In this document: positions 1-12,300 of the stretch, piece after piece
How positions within the stretch are numbered: the stretch's first letter is position 1
Layout of the letters: each line of letters begins with the position of its first letter
Origin: Hygrophila difformis
Taxonomy: Eukaryota > Streptophyta > Magnoliopsida > Lamiales > Acanthaceae
Length of the DNA: 64,000 nt
Assembly: GCA_030278955.1 (NCBI GenBank)
Contig: JAOANR010000006.1
Coordinates: 51,860,915 to 51,924,914 of the forward strand
Direction of reading: 5' to 3'
Program-made: the position numbers and the translations under genes
The notes under the pieces: model-generated
Database searches by the model: none
The model's input: only the letters and a program-made list of their open reading frames with translations
What the model was told of the DNA's origin: nothing

Positions 1-300
1 AAAGAAATAATGGAGAAAAGAAATGGGGGAAGAAGGAGAGGAAACCCTAACACATTAGCTACACATAAATCCCTTACTTGAATAAATCGTAGAGTTTTTG
101 TGCTTCCATTGTTGTCTTCTTCATCTTTCTCTTTCTCCAATCCACCGTGCTAGCCTGAACTGTATTCTCCTTCCATCTCAATCACAAATGACACGATTAG
201 GGCAAGAAAGAAAGAGGGGAAAATGGGTTGTGGGCCGGGCCTTGAATTACAGGGAAGTTGGGCTTGAAATCTGGACTATTACAAGCTTGGGTCATTACAT
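1..300. repeat. Left arm of a large inverted duplication
   Basis: The reverse complement of this stretch matches 6012-7004 once the hAT insert there is removed. Shared blocks include the run around the AAGCTTGGGTCATTACA motif (right end of this arm), GCCCAACTTCCCT, the CAGTTCAGGCTAGCAC motif and the purine-rich end at the window start. Identity by eye is about 90 percent. The arm runs off the window start, so its full length is unknown. No open frame here looks like a gene. A matching stretch just upstream of the TFIIIC gene suggests it may be a copy of that gene's promoter-proximal DNA, which is an inference. Confidence 0.85.
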
Positions 301-1663
301 CCTCTCCTCCTTAGGATTATTTCGTCCTCAAAATATAGAAGCACGACACAAATATTGAACACTAGTACAATTAGTTGTATCTCGCTGACACGTCCAATTG
401 AACATAATACGCCTCTTCATCAGATTATGTATCCATTCCACATATATTCACTCACATTGCTTCAGCAGAGCCATAAGTCTAATTTGCTCGGCATTCACAT
501 GCTGACAGAGGAAACCATGCATGCACTAGTTATATATCAAGTAATCAAGTGACATGCCATTGAATATCATCAAGCTAAGCCATCTCAAATTCAAAGTCAA
601 GTACTAGCTTTAAAGAATACACTGGTTTTAAATCACGCTACAGTAAAGATTACCCGTGTGCACACATAAATGTTTCTCTTCCGGTACACCTACACAAGGA
701 CCAAAATACTCTTATGATCTGTATAAATCACCTCAACATTATCATTGCAGAATTCATGCTTGTGAAGTATACATGTTCACTTTGATATCAGTACCGGTCT
801 TCCAAACTTGTCGTAGAATAGAAATTTTGCTAGGAAACACGTAACTGAACAAAACCACTACCAAGACACTTAAAACAACCAAGGCATCTGCTCACAGATC
901 CCGTATTTAATAAAAGTAAATAGAGTATCCCCTATATAATTGTACCAAGCAGTAACAGAATGAGATCGCACAAAAGAGCCAATATAACCAGAATGTTAAG
1001 AACGAACTTGCCGGCTTTAAAGAAATCAGTGGAACACCACAATCAATCACAACATGATGACAAGTCAGTTAACTCGTGCACAACATCACATGACATTTTT
1101 ATTAAACAAAAACCATCAGTTCCGCCGAGAACTAATGATCCTCGATGCCCAACACTATATAATGCCACGTGTGCTAATTACGAAAAATTATTACATAAAA
1201 GTACATATCGGCATATTTAGGACACCGACAACCCCACTCTATTCTCGTATAAGATTTTAAGAGCCACAAATGAGCATGAGGTTCTCGACTCAAACAAAAC
1301 AATTGCTACATGAATCGCAATAAGAAGGGTTCCCTAAAATACGGGTATGATATAGCCACTTAACAAAAGAGTAAATAAAAAACACATATCTGTAACCTAC
1401 GTACAATGTTTATAGAAATTCCCAATATAAAAAAGCATAATCAGAGAACAATAATAATAACATGAAAGCAATTCACAGCTGGTCGTGATGAAAAAAGATC
1501 CCAACTGGAGCACCATGGTTCTCCTACAGTTTCCTTGAACTGTGACAACCTGATATGCGCAATACCTAAAAGCATAAGTAAATAAAATGCAGTCCTATGC
1601 TACATGCATCCCCACCAACTCACCACCTATGTCTGCACAAGTTTTTTATTAGATATAAGAGCA
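301..1663. other. Intergenic stretch without recognisable genes
   Basis: Moderately AT-rich DNA with only short open frames that lack recognisable motifs. Its right end leads into a tRNA-Met-type primer binding site on the minus strand (1670-1680). It could therefore be the internal part of a decayed minus-strand LTR element, but no gag or pol protein motif is visible. Confidence 0.5.
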
Positions 1664-1669
1664 CACAGA

Positions 1670-1680
1670 CTCTGATACCA
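1670..1680 (-). other. Primer-binding-site-like sequence, minus orientation
   Basis: Reads CTCTGATACCA on the plus strand, that is TGGTATCAGAG on the minus strand, the usual tRNA-Met primer site of plant LTR elements. It lies 3 bases outside the TGTAAC end of the LTR-like unit at 1684, which is the expected spacing. Confidence 0.65.
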
Positions 1681-1683
1681 CTC

Positions 1684-4415
1684 TGTAACGCTCCGAAAAT
1701 TCAAACATGATTTTTCGCAAGCATTACCGCCGTACTAACTACCCTAAACTAGTAGCCAGTTAACTTAGATTAGCTAGTACAAGGCTGAGTGTAAAACCTA
1801 AAGTGATTATCTGAGTAACCAATTATGAGCGGAAACTATGAATAAAAATAACACATAGACAAGTAGTGAGGATCAACCAGTCCTCCAACAAGATATGACA
1901 TTAATAATAAGTTACAAGTCTCCATAATTATAATACCCGTGATTTTTATAATATAGAATTTAATCCGATGAGCAAAGAGTGTTATTTCCGAGGACCCGTA
2001 AAGTCGGAAATGCACGGAAGTCAAGAGACGATGATTTAGAAACCGACGAACCTAAGCCGACGGACTTAAGATTTCAAATATGAAATCAATTTAAGTCGGA
2101 ATATATTTAGAGTAGGAATTATAACCTGAGAATGACCCGGAAAAAAAAAAATCGAGCCCGAAAATGTGGAATGATAGAAGTCCGAAAGAGAGGAGGAAAA
2201 GACCCGACGGATCGCACGGACCGGTCCGGACCACAGTCCAGACCAGTGCCGCGCGCTGGCTGCGCGGGGTTTGGCCTTCCAGCGCGCCAACCCCGCGTGA
2301 CACCGCAGAATGCGGCCATTCACGCGGTTTCGGCAATTTCTTGCCATATTTCGACCCCCCGACTATGGAAAGTGGATTTTGGATGGGGGAAGGAGTATTA
2401 GGACGACCTAGGGTTGATTTCCCACCCATTCACCAGTCACAACAGCCTCCATTCATCCAGCTCTCCCAAACTCTCCCCAAAGCCAAAACACCTTCCGACG
2501 ACTCCCGACAACTTTTCGATCACTTTCCGGCGATGAAAACCGGCGGAGGAGGCGTGGGATACAAGGTCTCTAGTGCTCCAGACTTTGGTAAGTCGTTCAT
2601 AGGTTTTCATTTAAGTTTTCGAACCCGAAAACTCGATCTAACATTGGATTCATTCTTCCGATTTGAAATCGCGGTCAAAGTTGGAAGCTTGGCGTTGAGG
2701 AGATCCGTTCGTAGTGAATTTGGACAAGCCGAGCGACCCTAGGATGACCAAACACCCTATCACTGTAATTTGATTCCTTTCATATCAATACGGGTGGCTT
2801 AGGGCGTCCGATTTAGTCACTTTGTAACGAAACGTAAAAACCCTATCTTGCGCAATTTCTGAAATCCGGTTAAAACTCATATTTCGAGAGTCCGATCTGA
2901 GAAACTCAAAACTAGACTTTTGATCCCAACACATTAATATATGTTGTGTAAAAATTTCAGACATTTTCATCAACGTTTTCTACCCCAGATCGATCCAAAC
3001 ATAAACTGTGATTTAAAACTTTTTTGAAAATCTGACAGTGTAAATGTCCGAACTTGATGAGCCAATTTCTATATTTTCTATCCGAATTGATCTTTGCAAT
3101 CTAAATAAAAGTTTCAGATAATTGTATCTAGTATGTGTGTATAAAATTTCAGAATTTTTGGAGTCCATTTGGTATGTCAAAACGTCGATTTTCAGAACTG
3201 TGGTAAAACTGAAATCTGACAGTGTATATGTTGTGCAATAAACTCGATTTTTGACATGTTTCCTCAATTTATTTCGAAATCATTAAAACATGAAAGTTGT
3301 TCGTTAGGGTGTTTTTGATATACTATGAAAATTTCAGAATTTTCGGACTTGAAATGAATTTTTAAATAAAAAGGCGTAAACTGCGATGCTAAACGATTTT
3401 AAATCGAAGAGATTTTGAAATTTCAAAACAAACGGTCGAGACCTTGAAATACGATACATCTATACTTTTGAAAAATTCCGTTACACTAAATTGAAACAAT
3501 ATGAGATACTTCGGTGGAGGGTGAGTGCTCTGCAGGGTGCCTCTCTAACCCTTCTCTTCGGGCCTATAATGGACGAGAGAATTTAGATGAGATACTACGC
3601 CAAAACGGCATTGAGATACGGCCTACTCTCTCGGGATTATCCGTATGGATTTCCCGAGGCTCCGGAGTGTTTTGGGTATGACAGATATGGCTGCGGCCGC
3701 CGGATGACCGGCTATACAAGAAACTTACGAAACGGCTGCGGCCGCCGGATGACCGGCTACACTAAATATTGAGAAACGGTGACGTAACGGGGAAAATTAA
3801 AAGACTTATTACTTTTTACGAATTTATTTATTTATTCTTGTCTTTAAATTTTCCATTTAAATTTATGTCTTAAATTTTATAACATGTTAAATTATTATTT
3901 ATGAATTTAATATATGTTCAAGTATACAATTAAATTATTTATTTTTAAATTGGTAAATGGAATATTTTTGTATGCATGCCTAGGAGTAAAACTTAATTAT
4001 TTAATTAAACCCCTTTATTGCTATATTAGGATCGACTTACTCAGTATTTTATATACTGATAAAATTGTTGTTTTTCTCTTTTTCAGAGTATGGAGAAAAT
4101 GCATGAGCATATGCATTTGGGGGATGGAAAGATTTAAACATTGTTTTATCGCTTTCGTGATACTTGCATATTGGGCATGTAAAACCCGAGTTTTGGCTAT
4201 GTCGGTCCATTTTATTATTTTCCGCTGCAACTTATTATTATCACTATTATGTGTGGATGAGACTTATTATTTTTAAATAAATTCCGGACTTGATTTAAAA
4301 CTCTTTGCAATACCTATAGTCTTGCATCTCTTTAGCAAGCTCGGAGAATCCGTGTCTTGCTAGGGAGGTGTGGCGGTGACATCCCGGCCTCGGTTATCAA
4401 ATTCGGGGTGTTACA
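1684..4415. mobile_element. LTR-like unit of a Tekay/Del-type gypsy element
   Basis: A 2.7-kb unit starts TGTAACGCTCCGAA and ends TTCGGGGTGTTACA, so its termini are near-perfect inverted repeats of the kind seen in Tekay/Del chromovirus LTRs, whose usual length is 2-4 kb. Around 2100-2600 it has GC-rich, leader-like sequence, followed by AT-rich sequence. Primer-site-like motifs lie just outside both ends (1670-1680 on the minus strand, 4419-4430 on the plus strand), so orientation is ambiguous. The 5-base flanks (CACTC and AGTTG) do not match, so no target duplication is seen. No coding capacity was found. Most likely it is one LTR or a fusion of two LTR ends; the chromovirus assignment is an inference from the termini. 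Confidence 0.6.
3686..3772 (+). repeat. Two-copy tandem repeat of about 43 bp
   Basis: The block GGCTGCGGCCGCCGGATGAC, continuing into CGGCTA, occurs twice, beginning near 3690 and 3735, separated by a short variable stretch. Each copy contains a NotI-type octamer. It lies inside the LTR-like unit and is GC-rich against an AT-rich background. Confidence 0.85.
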
Positions 4416-4418
4416 AGT

Positions 4419-4430
4419 TGGTATCATAAC
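4419..4430 (+). other. Primer-binding-site-like sequence, plus orientation
   Basis: TGGTATCATAAC, three bases beyond the GTTACA end of the LTR-like unit. It resembles the tRNA-Met primer site TGGTATCAGAGC with changes at its 3' part. Together with the opposite-facing site at 1670-1680 it makes the unit symmetric. Confidence 0.5.
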
Positions 4431-5165
4431 CCGGAATATTTTAAAACTACTATTATTATTATTTTTAAACCATTATTTTAAACTAAGTATTATTTTTAAA
4501 ATTTATTATTTTAAAGACTACCAGTATTATTATTTATAGCCCAAAATTTGAGCCCAAAATTTTCTATCTACTCAGTATAATATTTTGAACCCAAAAGATT
4601 AATTATTTCGACCCAATTTTTTTTTCTATAGGCCCAAATCATTTTGGCCCAAATACTCATGCTTTTGTTACTTTAGCCCAAATTATTAATTTTGGCCCAA
4701 TATAGAGGCCCAACTTTTTAATTGCTTAAATCCATGATTAAATTTAAATTAAAGACACATTAAATTAATTTTTATGGGGGATTGCATATGCATATTTATG
4801 CAGATTTAAATTCCTGCATATCTTATCTTATCTATATTTTGATCCCAAGTAAAATAATAATACTAATACTAATAATATAGTAATTATTATTTATGATTAT
4901 AAATATTATCAATTACTATTATAATAACTACTTAATACTAATAATAATTATCATTATTAATAATCATTACTAAGTACTAATATATTATTAATTATATATT
5001 AGTAGTATTTTAATAATAATTATTTATTTTTTAAATTATTTTAAAATACTTATTTGTAATACATAATATTATTTTTTCTGGTTATTAAATTCAATTCACA
5101 CATGTTAAGCAACCCAAATAGGATGCAGTCAAGACTCAATTTTTTTAATAATCTTTTTTTTTAAA

Positions 5166-5207
5166 GAATATATATATATATATATATATATAAATATATA
5201 TATAAAA
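5166..5207. repeat. TA dinucleotide microsatellite
   Basis: A nearly uninterrupted run of alternating T and A with one imperfection. A shorter TA run follows at about 5262-5278. Confidence 0.9.
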
Positions 5208-5480
5208 GTTGACATATTGCATGAGTCATATAAAATGTATTCATCATTGACAAATTATGTAAGTATATATATATATATTTACAAAATTCCAACATTTTGA
5301 GGTTTTCATTTTTAAATAAATGTCATGTTATCATAATTAATAATTTATATATTAATTATTATAAAATATTTTATTGAATAGTATTTAAATTAGTATATTT
5401 AAATAATAATTGAATTGCTATATTTTTTTTACTTTTTCTAAAAATTATATTATGTAATAATTATATAATTTTATTATAAT

Positions 5481-5560
5481 GATCTGATCTGGTCTGGTAT
5501 GAATGTTTCTGGTCTGGTATGGTCTTGTTTGGTCTGAATTGGTCTGGTCTGATCTGATTT
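5481..5560. repeat. TCTGG-type minisatellite
   Basis: About ten imperfect copies of TCTGG, TCTGA or TATGG pentamers in 80 bases. No coding content. Confidence 0.85.
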
Positions 5561-5710
5561 TTTAATAAAAATAAACAATAAGTCCTGAAAATAAGTCATA
5601 GAGAACGGGGCCTTAGTCTCAAATAACGAGATTTATACCCTTCTCTTTTATGTGTTTTCTCTAATTAAGAGTTTTAACATAAACTTTGAACTCCGTTAAT
5701 CAATTAAGAT

Positions 5711-5890
5711 TATGGTGCGTTTGGTACAAAGAATTGATGCCAGATAATAGACAGAGAAAATGAATTGAGCCAAAGAACGAAATTGATTCTCCTGTTTGGT
5801 ACAACAGAGAATTCAACAGAGAAATTGAACAAGGAATCAATTCTCTTATTTGGTTGATTAGGGAATTCAACAATGAAATGGAACTAGGAA
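5711..5890. mobile_element. Possible PIF/Harbinger-type MITE fragment
   Basis: Begins with GGTGCGTTTGGTACAAAGAA and contains two further TTTGGT motifs next to GAATTC-rich blocks, the composition of Tourist-like MITE termini. A clear opposite terminal repeat and target duplication were not found, so this may only be a fragment. Confidence 0.3.
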
Positions 5891-6128
5891 TGAAAACGGT
5901 ACGAATACAATCAGATAATATCGGATACGGATATTATCTCATATTTTTTCTCTCGAATTCGGATTCAATACGGATATGTCAGTTATTGTCACTACTCGTA
6001 TGGGTAAATTGTTGTAATGACCCAAGCTTGTAATAGCCCATATTTCAAGCCCAACTTCCCTTTAATTCAAGCCCGGCACACAACCCATTTTCCCCTCTTT
6101 CTTTCTTGCCCTAATCGTGTTATTTGTG

Positions 6129-6136
6129 ATTGAGAT
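6129..6136. repeat. Left 8-bp target duplication of the hAT-like element
   Basis: ATTGAGAT, repeated exactly at 6827-6834 on the other side of the element. The inverted copy at 1-300 has only one copy of this octamer at the matching place, which confirms the insertion. Confidence 0.9.
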
Positions 6137-6826
6137 TAGGGATGTAAACGGATAGGCAATCTCTACTCACTACCAGAAATATAATTATCCTACCCTTACC
6201 CTATCCTATTGCCCTAAAATTAAATACCGGGTAAGATTCGGGTAATACCCATCGGGTATACGGATTATCCACGGGTAAACGGGTACCCTAAAACTTAAAT
6301 ATTACATAGTTAACCGACTCTACCCGACCCAACTTTAATAAAGAAAAAACTTATTTTTCACCATAAAAAATAAATAAAACCTTTATTATTGCACGAGAAC
6401 AAAATTTAAAAGTATATTTAAATGAAACCGCTAAAGCAATATAAATAAATACTTTAATATTTAATATTCATTAAAAAATTCATAAATATTTGTACTTCCA
6501 AATCTAATAAATTTGAAATATAAAAATAAATAAATAAATAAATAAACAAACATATAAATATATCTCAATATATAATATAAATTATATATATAAGTATACA
6601 TAAATAAATAAATAAATATATATTTAATCGGGTAATCGGATAGGATAATCGGATAATATATAAAATCCGTACTCTACACACCTGATATGATTTATTTCGA
6701 TTTCGGTAATACCTATTCCTACCCTACCTACCCAGGTTATCCCAATTATCTCTCCTCTACCCTACCCGATACCCAACCCCACGGTTATCCGACCTACGGG
6801 TAAAGTACGGGTAAAGTTGACATCCT
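6137..6826. mobile_element. Non-autonomous hAT (Ac-like) element, 690 bp
   Basis: Begins TAGGGATGTAAACGG and ends with the complement of AGGATGTCAACT, matching the Ac-type hAT terminal consensus (YAGGGATGNAAA). It is flanked by the exact 8-bp duplication ATTGAGAT, the length typical of hAT transposition. Subterminal regions hold many short motifs such as CGGGTA, CGGATA and GGGTAAT in both orientations, as hAT elements do. There is no transposase frame and the centre is AT-rich, so movement would depend on a transposase made elsewhere. The related unoccupied arm at 1-300 gives independent proof of the ends. Confidence 0.9.
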
Positions 6827-7004
6827 ATTGAGATGCAGGGAGAACACAGTTCAGGCTAGCACGATGGATTGGAGGAAGGGAAAGATGAAGAAGACAACAA
6901 TGGAAGCACAAAAACTCTTCGATTTATTCAGGTAAGGGATTTATGTTTAGGTAATGTGTTGGGGTTTCCTCTCCTTCTTCCCCCATTTCTTTTCTTCATT
7001 CTTT

Positions 7005-9333
7005 CTTTCCCCTACCTTCGCCGAAATCCAGAGCAGCAAGATGAGTGACTAGTGGTGCGCCGACGGATAGCAGTCGAGCAGGGCCACGGCAAGCGGGAGG
7101 CGCAGCCTCCAGTGGTCGAACCACCGGGTGCGAGGTGGCGCTGTGGCGAGCATCACAGCACGCTGCCGGAGGCAGCGGCGACGCCGATGCCGTCGCCGGC
7201 GTCGGGAGATGGTGGTGGCGGCTGCCGGACAGTGGCGGCGATGGCCGGCCTTCCTCCTATCTTCTATTCTTGTTCTTCTTTCACTTTCTTCTCTTCCTTT
7301 TCCTCCTACAGTGAGTTGGAATTGGATAAATTTTGGATTGATGGATTAATTTGGATGTTTGTTATTTCTTGCTTTAGATTGGTGATTAAGTGTGTGATTA
7401 ATGATTGTTATTTGATTATTGTGTTAATTCTTGGTGAATTGATATTTGAATTGTTAGATATTGGGTGCTAATTGATTCTTGAGAACTATGGAAGATGTGG
7501 AGGTTCTGTAACATGTTGAGAGATTTTCTATTGTTGGATTCACCTGGAATTTAATAGATATATGTTGATTGTTCGATTTGTAGAATTCATGTGAGATTGA
7601 TTGGATTATTGTTTTAATTGGGATAATTGGGGATTCTTGTGTTGGAATTGAATTGTTGATTTTAAATAGAAGTATCTTGGATTGTGGACTTTGTTGTTTA
7701 GTGAAGATGTTAGGTTGTACAAGTTGGATTAATTGATGAATGTTCTACTATTCGGAAAGATTTGATTGTCGTGGTATGTTGAATCTAAGTGAAGGGAGTT
7801 TTGAATAGAGGTGACTAGTAAAGGAGTATGGAGTCTACTGGTTAAAATTTCGGAGATGGTTGTTGCTTCTTATGTTGAAAAATGTGAATTGGTAATGAAT
7901 TTGGAGGAAGTGTTAGATGTTGCTGCAATTGATTAAATTTGAAAATTGTTGGGTGTTGGGCAATGATGGCTAATAAGATAATTTACTGATTTCTTAATAT
8001 TTGGGAGAATGGGATTATTGCTTGATAATTTTTAGGTCTTAGAGCTTGATGTTGATTAATGTGGATTTGCTAAGTGTCTTAAATTTGTGATTATTGATTG
8101 AATTGAATAATTGAATATTTATACGTGCAATGTTTAATTTTTGTATTGCCCAATTGAAAGCCAATTTTATCCTTTCGAATGCGTAGTTGGTGTTTTTGCT
8201 TGGATATGCGTATATACATACTCATATTGTCGGCATCTATTATTTCACTGGAATGACTCTCTTTGCTAACATTAAAGTTGTACTGTTTACTTCTACTAAT
8301 CCGATAGTGTTGGGTAGAGGTATGGATTACTTTATTGTTATATATATTTTTCCATGTTTACTAAATTAAGATAACTGGATATTGGAAATGCTAGCTTGGG
8401 GTCATAAATTTATATATTGGAATTGGACAGTGACGTGGGACTATGTTTAATTTGTCTTAAGCAAATATACTCATGACTAGATTAGTGAGCACTACAGCAA
8501 TTGGAATAATCCTATATTTATTTATCTTGTTAACCTCTCCCATGGATTTAATATTTTACCTTTTTATATATAGTGTTAAATAAAGTTGAATGAAGAAGTT
8601 TGAGATAACTCTGTACAGTATTGAGTTATTTTGCACATGTCTAATTGTGGGATTGATGGTTAAAAAATATTCCTTGAAGCTAACTATTTGAAAGTGATGC
8701 GTTGTGTTAAATTATTAAATATCTTGGTTTAGTCGAACTATTTTTATTATTGAACTTGTGTAGTGAGAGATTTGAGAAATTGTTAGTTATTGTATATGAA
8801 TATATGATAGCCTTTGTTATTCCTTAATAGTGGGCTTGTAACTACAGAATAATGCTTGTAGCTATGAGATAGAAATATTGGGATCCAATGTGAATAGTAT
8901 TGGCAAGCATGTGAACTAGTTGTTCATTTGGGTATTTGTCATATGCATGTTATTGCATTAGAATTGACGGTTCTCATTCGGTTCGATTAGGTTTATATTA
9001 TATGCAAATAGGATTATTTTTTTGGTTAACCGACATTCCGGTTATCCAGAGAGCATATTTGTCATATAATAACTTGTTTCGGTTCGAGTAATCAGTTAAC
9101 TGATTTTTTCGGTTCAGTTTCGGTTACTAATTTCGAATGTTTGCTTGGTTCGGTTCGGTTAACAAATACTTGAAAAATGTCGAGTATTCGAACCGTGCAC
9201 CCTTAGTTTTATACTACTCGTATCTTTGTTAAGTCTAGAGCCGTCCCTGATCAGAAGCTCTGGATCTACTTGGGGTTTTGTCAATAAGTTCTTACTTTTG
9301 TTGAGTAAAAGTTCTCACTTTCATTGATTACAG
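7005..9333 (+). other. Upstream region of the TFIIIC gene, probably with a 5'UTR intron
   Basis: No protein-coding gene is recognisable. 7030-7310 is a GC-rich block followed by a pyrimidine-rich run, as in plant leader exons. 7311-9333 is T-rich intron-like DNA ending in a good acceptor (TGATTACAG at 9333), 21 bases before the proposed start codon at 9355. This suggests the first exon is non-coding. The donor site cannot be chosen with confidence; candidates lie near 6932 and in 7300-7320. Confidence 0.5.
8955..9207. mobile_element. hAT-like MITE remnant rich in GGTTCGGTT
   Basis: The right end reads as the complement of CTAAGGGTGCACGGTTCG, a common terminus of plant hAT MITEs. The body contains repeated CGGTTCGGTT and GGTTAACCG motifs in both orientations. 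The left end is weaker (TTGACGGTTCTC) and no target duplication was found. Confidence 0.45.
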
Positions 9334-9354
9334 ATTGCTGTGAGAGTTTCAATC

Positions 9355-12300
9355 ATGGTCGAGCATGATGATGCAATCCCCATGGCGGAATCAATTCCGG
9401 AGACGATGGACTTTGATGCAGTTGAGCATCCTCTGGAGTTAGAACATGAGTCGGAAGTGAGAACGGCAGAGGGTGAGGAGCATGATGAAAATGGAGATGA
9501 CAGTGATGCTTCAGAAGAAGAAGAAGAATATGCATTCCAATTCGAAGGGGAGATGGACCCATTATCTTTTGCAGAAGAAGAAGATGCCTCTGGATTAATG
9601 CCTTATGAACGATTTGAGCGGATAGCTAATCGATATGAGATCTTGTCTGCAAAGAAGCGCCCTATCCTTCAGCATTGCACTAGGTATACCCTTCTCCCTC
9701 GTGTATGGTTTGGAGTTCACCAGGTTTTTGGCCCCACTTACTTGAATATGCATAGTAATGTTCTTATTTGGATGTCCTGCATAGTGAGATGCCTGCTAAG
9801 AGGTTGAGGACAGAGGAAAATCTTGGCGCATCCTTTGAAGAAATAATGGAGACCATGAATTATGGTATGAAGAAAAAGTCAAAGAAGGTGTGTAATCTTT
9901 CACCCTTTTTGTAGTTGGTGCCAGTTTGTGTTTGATATCATCTGTAGACATTGTGTTTTCTTGTTTCTGGAGTTCTTTAATACGTCTCACTGACCTTCTC
10001 TCTGGAGTGTTATATTTTTTTTTTTTTTTACTGTGTAATTATTTGCAAAGCCTGAATGTTCCCCTTTCATAATACATGTTGCTCGAATATTTAACTGTTT
10101 GTGCTATTTATGTCTCCTACATTGCATACTTGAGCAATCTGTGATATTGGCTTTATGATTGTCATGTTCTTGTATCGAAATAGGCTAAACGTAGAGGGAG
10201 AAAAAAGGGATCAAAGAGTAAAGCTAACCCTGAAGTGAAGAAAAAACTTGGTGATGCCACACTTCATTATGCCCATGGTCGCTTTGAAGAGGTAAATTAT
10301 ATTTCATGTGAATCAGTGCATCAGATATTAGCAATCTCATAGTTGCTCATTTTTCTCCATCTTCCAGCCCCTTACCTTTCAATAAATCCGGCATGTTTTC
10401 TCTACATATGCTTCCATACAAAGCCCACCAATAGAAATAATAGAAAAATGGAAGGAACAATTTCTTGTGTTCCTGTATTGGCAATGGCAATGTACAACAA
10501 TCATGTGCGCCTTTTGTTATCAACCTAGTAGTTTTATACATTTATTGAAAATCAATATAGTTTTCAGGAAACATCTTATTTTTTAATGCAAGTACCTTGA
10601 AATTGTTTTTAAGTAATGTATACTTCTTCTCATGCAGGACAATGTGCTCTGCTTTTCTTTTCAATTTATTCTTCTTCTTTTTTATTTTTTATTTTATTTT
10701 TTGTTCTGGAATGTAGGCCATCAAATTGTTGATTGAAGTTATTCGTCTTGCTCCCAACCTGCCAGATCCATACCGCACACTTGGCCTAGTTTATACTGAG
10801 ACAAATGATAAGAAAAGGGCCTTGAATTTCTACATGATTGCTGCACATTTGACTCCAAAGGATGATGCTTTGTGGAAACTTTTAGTTTCCCGATCCATGT
10901 AAGATGCCATCACATAATTTGTTCTTTTAATAACTCATTAGCTACATGCCTACATTTACATCCTCACTGTTTAGCTTCAAACCAGTAAGTAAGGTGTTTA
11001 TTTGTTAGTAATTACGTAACTGCTGTATTAGTGTTAGCCTGCTTCTCTTTTGGGAATGGATTTTAACATAGTCTACTAGGTATATGTGACTGTATGAGAC
11101 AAACTGATTGAGTTCTCTTCTGAACTTAGCTGTCTTAAGTTGCACTATTTGACTGTACATGGGTGTAAATAAATCTGTTAGACGTGTGCAACCAGTTTGT
11201 TCTTTGTGAGATGATTTTTTACTAGGAATATGAAGAAAAGGGCAAGAAAGAATATAACTTAGAAAGCAAGAAGTGGCGAAGTTGTGACATCTTTATAAGA
11301 TTTTTGTTGCTAGGTTTTGGAGTCCCAGAAATTTTGTCAATCGTCTATGTTCAGATATATAAAGGGCTATTAGTATTTATTTATTTATTTTTTTGCTTTT
11401 TTTAATTTATCTATCCCCTTTATATTATAGGAATTATAGTTTGTTTTTTCCTTTTTTGACTAATATGCTCTTTTCAATGAATATATTTACTAATGTGTGA
11501 TGAGTGAATCAAGGGTAAATAAGTACTTCGACAAAATCTCTTAGTTTGAAGGAGTGTTCCCAAGTGTTTTGGGTTTTGTCCAACAATTTCTACATTGTAT
11601 TTGCACTTCCAAGTTCTTCAAAGGGTCTCTTATATATATATCATTTGTAAATAACAACATTTTCAGATGCATGTTAGAATAATTTACTAATTCCCCAAAT
11701 CAAATATCTGCAATATATTTTATACTGGCCTACTTGCACATGCTATGCCTTGGTGCAAATGTTTTTGTTAGTCATAATTCCAGAGTTGGCTTCCATTTTT
11801 TATTTTTTCTAAAAAAACACTGTAGAAGTTGCATAATATATTCATTAAGTTTATTCATTGCATTTTTTTGGTCAATAATTAATATGTAAAATAAATATGC
11901 AATTATACAGTATGCGAACAACTTGTGTTTCCAAGTGAGGTTGTCATTTAGTGAAAGTATACTAAAGGTTAACTATACGAGTAGTGTTGACTTCTGATTG
12001 GGTTGCGTGTGTGGTGTAAGATGTGATTATATGGAGTATAATAACCGTGTTGTGTTGATATAATAGATTTTACATTCAAATGAATGCTTGTGGGCTCCCA
12101 TTCCCCTCTCATTTATGTTATTTAATCTATTTATCTATATCTTGATCTTTATTTGGGTTTGGCATCTCTTATGTTGGTTCCAAAATTTATGCCAAATTTA
12201 TCAATATGATTCCATCTCTAGGTTTTGACTTTTTCTCATGTTTTGATGAGGTTACTATAAACTAAGGTTCAATTGATTTTGTATGATTTGTTTCCATGTG

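Larger units (their letters stand above)
4431..6011. other. AT-rich intergenic stretch with simple repeats
   Basis: Very AT-rich DNA with many ATTATT runs and repeated GGCCCAA-type motifs (4540-4710). It contains a TA microsatellite, a TCTGG-rich minisatellite and a MITE-like fragment, listed separately. No open frame with recognisable protein motifs. Confidence 0.7.
6012..7004. repeat. Right arm of the inverted duplication
   Basis: The inverted counterpart of 1-300. It is split by a 690-bp hAT-like element at 6137-6826 and is otherwise collinear. It includes a stretch (6864-6931) with an ATG followed by an open frame that ends at a GTAAGG donor-like site. This could be a leader exon of the downstream gene, but nothing proves that. 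The unsplit arm at 1-300 shows what the site looked like before the insertion. Confidence 0.85.

Noticed and set aside
2164..2742. A 192-codon plus-strand frame in the LTR-like unit
   Set aside because: It lies across the GC-rich leader of an LTR and shows no protein motif.
7045..7471. Ala/Arg/Gly-rich frames upstream of the TFIIIC gene
   Set aside because: Three overlapping frames in a GC-rich leader-like block. The composition reflects base content and no conserved protein is recognised.
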